NCBI GenBank assembly: GCA_016650135.1
Contig: JAENWH010000058.1
Span: forward strand, 1 to 9,042
Length of the DNA: 9,042 bases
Direction: 5' to 3'
From: Peptostreptococcaceae bacterium
GTDB taxonomy: Bacteria; Bacillota_A; Clostridia; Peptostreptococcales; Anaerovoracaceae
Positions 5,841 to 9,042 of this stretch are shown one piece after another (within the stretch, counting starts at the first letter, position 1; every line of letters begins with the position of its first letter). Under the pieces are notes generated by a model. It worked only from the letters and a program-made list of their open reading frames with translations, was not told where the DNA came from and made no database searches. The translations under genes were made by a program, and so were the position numbers.

Positions 5841-6962
5841 ATGCGTGCAGCTTGGGCGGAAACTGATCTTGGCGCCATTAGAAAAAATATCAAATATCTT
5901 ATGAGTAAAATAAAACCAGAGACACTGTTCATGGGTGTGGTCAAAGCCGATGGGTATGGTCATGGTGCGGTTCAGGTGGCAAAAGTCCTGATTGAAGAAG
6001 GTACCAGCCATTTTGGCGTTGCCATTGTTGAGGAAGGTGTCGAGCTTCGAAATGCGGATATCACTGAACCAATCTTGATCCTTGGTCGCACTTTTGATGA
6101 GGATTATCCCATGTTGATACAGCATCGGCTGATGCCTACGGTATTTACCATGGATCAGGCAGAAGCTATGAATACTTTTGCTGAAAAAAATAATGCTATA
6201 ATTACCATCCATATCAAGATTGACACTGGCATGGGAAGATTGGGGTTTCTTTTAGAGGATGGCCTGCTGGAAAAAATAGAAAAAATCGTTAATATGAAAC
6301 ATTTGCACGTAGAAGGGATTTTTTCACATTTAGGCACTGCACCTCAGATCAGCACGCCAGAATATTGCTTTGAGCAGTTCAAACGTTTCACTACCCTGCT
6401 GCAGCAGTTGGAAATACAGGGCATAAACATCCCCATTCGCCATTTGAGCAATAGTGCTGCCACCATATTATATCCGGAGATGCAGTTTGACATGGTTCGA
6501 CCCGGAACATCCATATACGGGTTGTATGCAGGGCCTGAACTTGAAAGCCTCAATGAAAAACTCTCCCCTGGAATGATGGTAAAATCCAAGTTGGCTCACA
6601 TAAAGCCGTGCCCCATAGGTACTCGGGTAAGCTATGATAGCAGTTTTATCGCCTCACGTCCATCGGTTTTAGGAGTTGTTCCCATGGGATACGTGGATGG
6701 GGTCTTCAGAAATTTAGCTAATCGTGGGGAAGTATTAGTCCATGGGAAACGTTGCCCTATGGTAGGTAATGTATGCATGGATCAATTCGTCATCGATCTC
6801 ACTGAAATCGATGACCCAATGGTTGGAGATGAGGTGGTACTAATAGGGAAGCAAGGCGAGGCGTCAATCTCTGCAGAGGAAGCTGGGAGAAAGGCTGGAA
6901 CCATTTCCATCGAGGTTCTTTGCGGACTTGGGAAAAGGATGCCACAAGTCTTTAAAGATTAG
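5841..6962 (+). CDS. alr: Alanine racemase (PLP-dependent)
   Basis: A 373-residue fold-type III PLP enzyme that interconverts L- and D-alanine in the cytosol. The N-terminal barrel holds the PLP lysine K35 in VVKADGYGHG. Other family marks are KIDTGMGRLGF (126-136), SHLGTA with H163, the phosphate-side SNSAA (203-207), R220 in RPGTSIYG, catalytic Y265 in the TRVSYDSSF segment, PMGYVDG (281-287), and MVGNVCMDQ (307-315). The usual SYG after the catalytic tyrosine is SYD here. I chose ATG 5841 because the family normally begins M-R-x-x-W-x-E-x-D-L and AGGGAG at 5827-5832 is well spaced for it. A GTG at 5832 would add three residues but overlaps that site. It is third in the sigma-54 operon, 34 bases after the symporter gene. 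Being there rather than with cell-wall genes suggests a catabolic or scavenging isozyme. Another small amino acid, such as serine, remains possible. Confidence 0.92.
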   Translation: MRAAWAETDLGAIRKNIKYLMSKIKPETLFMGVVKADGYGHGAVQVAKVLIEEGTSHFGVAIVEEGVELRNADITEPILILGRTFDEDYPMLIQHRLMPTVFTMDQAEAMNTFAEKNNAIITIHIKIDTGMGRLGFLLEDGLLEKIEKIVNMKHLHVEGIFSHLGTAPQISTPEYCFEQFKRFTTLLQQLEIQGINIPIRHLSNSAATILYPEMQFDMVRPGTSIYGLYAGPELESLNEKLSPGMMVKSKLAHIKPCPIGTRVSYDSSFIASRPSVLGVVPMGYVDGVFRNLANRGEVLVHGKRCPMVGNVCMDQFVIDLTEIDDPMVGDEVVLIGKQGEASISAEEAGRKAGTISIEVLCGLGKRMPQVFKD

Positions 6963-7002
6963 ATAATCGTAAATGATACCATGAAACTGCTTATTCATTT
7001 GG

Positions 7003-7049
7003 ACTGCCGACAGCTGGTTAAGATTCACTGCTGTCGGCAGTATTTCTTG
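7003..7049 (+). terminator. Strong Rho-independent terminator at the end of the operon
   Basis: ACTGCCGACAGC (7003-7014) and GCTGTCGGCAGT (7030-7041) form a perfect GC-rich 12-bp stem around a 15-base loop, 40 bases after the racemase stop. The tail ATTTCTTG is U-rich but interrupted. No other hairpin of this strength lies between the operon and the convergent insertion sequence. Confidence 0.8.
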
Positions 7050-7105
7050 ACATCGCATTTTATGTAAAGTCCAGCTAAGAATCTGAACTTCCAGAAATTT
7101 AATTA

Positions 7106-7167
7106 CTCAAAATGATAAAATCATCTCAAAACGTCATCTGCACCCATGGCCAAAATCATATGTGCAG
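7106..7167. repeat. Inverted repeats between the operon and the IS, possible IS end
   Basis: ATGATAAAATCAT (7112-7124) is a palindrome flanked by direct copies of CTCAAAA (7106-7112 and 7125-7131). Next, CTGCAC (7138-7143) pairs with GTGCAG (7162-7167), with an inner ATG/CAT pairing. They lie directly after the stop of the IS accessory ORF on the minus strand. They may include the IS terminal sequence or a transcription stop for the IS genes. Without the other end of the element, the border cannot be fixed. Confidence 0.3.
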
Positions 7168-7175
7168 AGACATCG

Positions 7176-7388
7176 TTATTTTCCCAAAAAAGACATGACT
7201 TCATCAAAGGATTTTCCGCTATTGGTTATCACATTTATTAGTTGTTCTTTGCGAAGCCCCTCCCTCATTGTCATTAATCTTTCTAACTCCTCAACCGCTA
7301 CTTCATATTTGACTTTTGCACGATCTACCGTTTCTTTCGCTTTCTCAATTTTCTGTTCAAAGGAATCTATACTCTTCGTTCTTGCCAT
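7176..7388 (-). CDS. Small coiled-coil protein coupled to the IS transposase
   Basis: A 70-residue ORF starting MARTKSIDSFEQKIEKAKET and ending with SFDEVMSFLGK. Residues 8-45 are strongly charged with regular hydrophobic spacing (I, F, I, A, V, A, V, Y, V, L), as in a coiled coil. No enzyme motif is visible. I prefer the ATG at 7388 because AAAGGGA lies a suitable 8 or so bases upstream. An earlier in-frame ATG at 7406 overlaps the transposase stop as ATGA and would add six residues. Either way it is translationally linked to the transposase. It has the look of small helical proteins found on clostridial mobile elements (for example DUF4315-like), but I do not assign it to a family. It could aid transposase assembly or regulation, which is inference. 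Confidence 0.6.
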   Translation of the reverse strand: MARTKSIDSFEQKIEKAKETVDRAKVKYEVAVEELERLMTMREGLRKEQLINVITNSGKSFDEVMSFLGK

Positions 7389-7402
7389 TTTATTTTTCCC
7401 TT

Positions 7403-9042
7403 TCATTTATGTGGCATCAGTTCAGTACCAATCTTTGCCACGTTTTCTTTGATGCTTTTTGCGTCCATTCCAAAGGCTTTTAATATCGTCTTTTGTCTTG
7501 CTGTTACAGCATGGTCCAACGAATAGCTGTCATTAAACTGTCTGATTAACTCTATTTTTCCTAGTTCTTTGATGGCTGCCGGAACTGTCATATAATTCGC
7601 TTTTTTCTCAATCCTAAACATTTCATCTTTTAGGCTTGTATATATTTTATTTCTTATAATCAATGCAACAAACTCTATAAATATCTTTGCATTGACCGAT
7701 TCATTCGATTGCACTCTGAAACTTTTATTACCAAGATAAGATTTATCTCCACGAAATAGTTTTTCGGATCCATCTCGGCTCTTATACAGGCTAAGCGCTT
7801 CTTTTGCAGTCATCTTCTTAGAGGTTATGATGACAAAATATCCGCATAACTCTATTTCACGATCAATCACTTCGTATCTCTCTCGGCCGTACATGAATTT
7901 CTGATCTTCTTGGCCTTCATGATAGTAAATTAGGTTAAAATATTTATCAAATCCATTTCCAACCACCGCCTGCTTTCCTTCCAGTTTTTTCAGGCTTTCT
8001 GCCATGTTATCTATTCTTGCTTCTACCGCATCTTTCTCACCTGCATATTTATGACTGTTGTAATAAATATGCATATATCTATCCTTTTCATCCGATGGGA
8101 ACAGTCTTTTGCAGATGGTCATTCCATTTGTTCCGTATTCACGTATGCTGCTCGGTCTAGCATTCTCAAAGCTCCCCTTATTTTCAAGAATCAACTCGCT
8201 TACAAAAGATTTCATCCCCTTAGCCATAATAACAAAATCATATCCGCAGCGATCCATATAATGGATATTTTCATTACTGAAATATCCTCTATCAAGTATG
8301 AATCCCACCTTTTTATACCCATATCCCTTTGCTTTTTCCAGCATAAACTGGAGCTGAGACACATCCACAATGTTTCCTGGATAATTCTCATAAAATAGTG
8401 GTTCACGGTTATTCCTATCATAGGCAATGGCGTAATTAATAATAGGTTTATCCTGACCATCTTTAGAATGACCAAACTCGGCAATCTCAATATTACCTGC
8501 CTGACAGACTTTATTGGTGGAATCATAAGAGATGTAGATTCGTTCCCTGTGATCTCTTGATCCATTCCACCGGTTGAGAAATTCTATACTTTGGTCTATT
8601 GTTATTTCTTTTAAAAATCCAGATACTTTTGAATCGCTATACATCCGCATCCCATCTGTAAAAAGAGGATGATTATAGGCGTAATCCGGATAATACTGTC
8701 CGGCGTTATTTTCGGTAATAATCGAATATGCCGCAAGATCCAAAAACAAGCCACTATCACGACCTATAGTGTTTTCAACCATGCTCTCCAACTGATAATC
8801 ATCAATGATTTTCCTTATGACAGCATACGCTCCCAGCCTCAGGCAACTGCTTCTTTTTGCTCTTGTAATCATCTCAGGCAATTCCTGATCCGGAAAGTAT
8901 TTCAGATAATTTGCATTAGGATACATCATATCTGGAGCATCTTCGCATAGTTTTCCGATGGTGGTACGTTTTGGAATATTATATTTCTTTTCAGGTTTAT
9001 ATACCCGGTCGTATTCATAGTTGATATAGGTGATTCCTTTAA
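7403..9042 (-). CDS. IS1634-type DDE transposase (N-terminus outside window)
   Basis: The reading frame is open from the window edge (KGITYINYEYDRVYKPEKKY...) to a TGA at 7403-7405, giving about 545 visible residues. An internal ATG at 8929 is not the real start, because 37 conserved-looking residues precede it. The catalytic DDE/RNase H-like core is readable. Counting from the ATG at 8929, the first acidic residue is D136 in ISYDST, the second is D213 in FILDRGYF, and the third is E389 within YKSRDGSEKLFRGDK. That last segment is an exact Y-(2)-R-(3)-E-(6)-K signature (Y382, R385, E389, K396) of the IS4/IS1634 superfamily. A long beta-rich insertion between the second D and the E is usual for this group. 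No frameshift or stop is seen. It catalyses cut-and-paste movement of the element. Only the start is missing here. Confidence 0.88.
   Translation of the reverse strand, partial: KGITYINYEYDRVYKPEKKYNIPKRTTIGKLCEDAPDMMYPNANYLKYFPDQELPEMITRAKRSSCLRLGAYAVIRKIIDDYQLESMVENTIGRDSGLFLDLAAYSIITENNAGQYYPDYAYNHPLFTDGMRMYSDSKVSGFLKEITIDQSIEFLNRWNGSRDHRERIYISYDSTNKVCQAGNIEIAEFGHSKDGQDKPIINYAIAYDRNNREPLFYENYPGNIVDVSQLQFMLEKAKGYGYKKVGFILDRGYFSNENIHYMDRCGYDFVIMAKGMKSFVSELILENKGSFENARPSSIREYGTNGMTICKRLFPSDEKDRYMHIYYNSHKYAGEKDAVEARIDNMAESLKKLEGKQAVVGNGFDKYFNLIYYHEGQEDQKFMYGRERYEVIDREIELCGYFVIITSKKMTAKEALSLYKSRDGSEKLFRGDKSYLGNKSFRVQSNESVNAKIFIEFVALIIRNKIYTSLKDEMFRIEKKANYMTVPAAIKELGKIELIRQFNDSYSLDHAVTARQKTILKAFGMDAKSIKENVAKIGTELMPHK

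Larger units (their letters stand above)
7176..9042 (-). mobile_element. IS1634/IS4-superfamily insertion sequence (partial, truncated by the window)
   Basis: The block comprises a large DDE transposase and a coupled small ORF, both on the minus strand and convergent with the upstream operon. The left border lies somewhere between about 7042 and 7175. The right border is beyond the window, so terminal inverted repeats and target duplications cannot be compared. The visible reading frames are uninterrupted, which suggests a recent or still active insertion. Confidence 0.75.

Noticed and set aside
5817..6212. 131-codon open frame on the minus strand
   Set aside because: Antisense to the N-terminal barrel of the alanine racemase, including the PLP lysine region. 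Explained as a shadow.
7162..7452. 96-codon plus-strand frame near the IS
   Set aside because: It is antisense to the coiled-coil ORF and the transposase end. Its composition is that of a reverse-complement shadow.
1..9042. CRISPR array, tRNA or rRNA genes, riboswitch
   Set aside because: No regularly spaced repeats beyond the single tandem pair, no tRNA-like cloverleaf or conserved rRNA segment noticed by eye, and no recognisable aptamer in the 105-base leader of the operon. A covariance-model search was not possible.

Overview
The window looks like a chromosomal segment of an AT-rich, anaerobic, Clostridia-like Firmicute. This rests on the base composition, strong AGGAGG-type ribosome binding sites, a CBS-PAS sigma-54 activator of a type common in amino-acid-using clostridia, a Na+/alanine-type symporter, and an IS1634-like element. 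I cannot name the species.

Left edge (1-800): a decayed mosaic of three unrelated remnants packed end to end. They are the C-terminus of a DUF4143-type AAA ATPase, an internal piece of a KilA-N domain, and the C-terminal half of a flavodoxin-family oxidoreductase with an in-frame stop. The spacer at 791-942 holds a perfect 17-bp palindrome, a candidate sigma-A promoter and a possible 31-codon ORF that overlaps the next start by ATGA.

Centre (943-7050): the coherent unit. A 621-residue sigma-54 enhancer-binding regulator (CBS-like region, PAS, AAA+ with GAFTGA, HTH) is followed by a 368-bp intergenic region. In order, that region contains two tandem 22-bp direct repeats, a 19-bp near-palindrome, a hairpin terminator and a -24/-12 element matching the sigma-54 consensus. 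Downstream, on the same strand and tightly spaced, lie an M20D amidohydrolase, an AGCS-family amino acid:cation symporter and an alanine racemase. A strong 12-bp-stem terminator closes the unit. My reading is a locally activated module for taking up and processing amino acids: the symporter imports alanine, glycine or similar, the M20D enzyme releases amino acids from N-acyl or amide conjugates, and the racemase interconverts L and D forms. The true inducer and substrates cannot be read from the sequence.

Right edge (7176-9042, minus strand): most of an IS1634/IS4-superfamily insertion sequence, convergent with the operon. It carries a DDE transposase with an exact YREK signature that runs off the window. 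A small coiled-coil ORF of about 70 codons is coupled to the end of the transposase gene. The outer end of the element lies outside the window and its inner end is not resolved.
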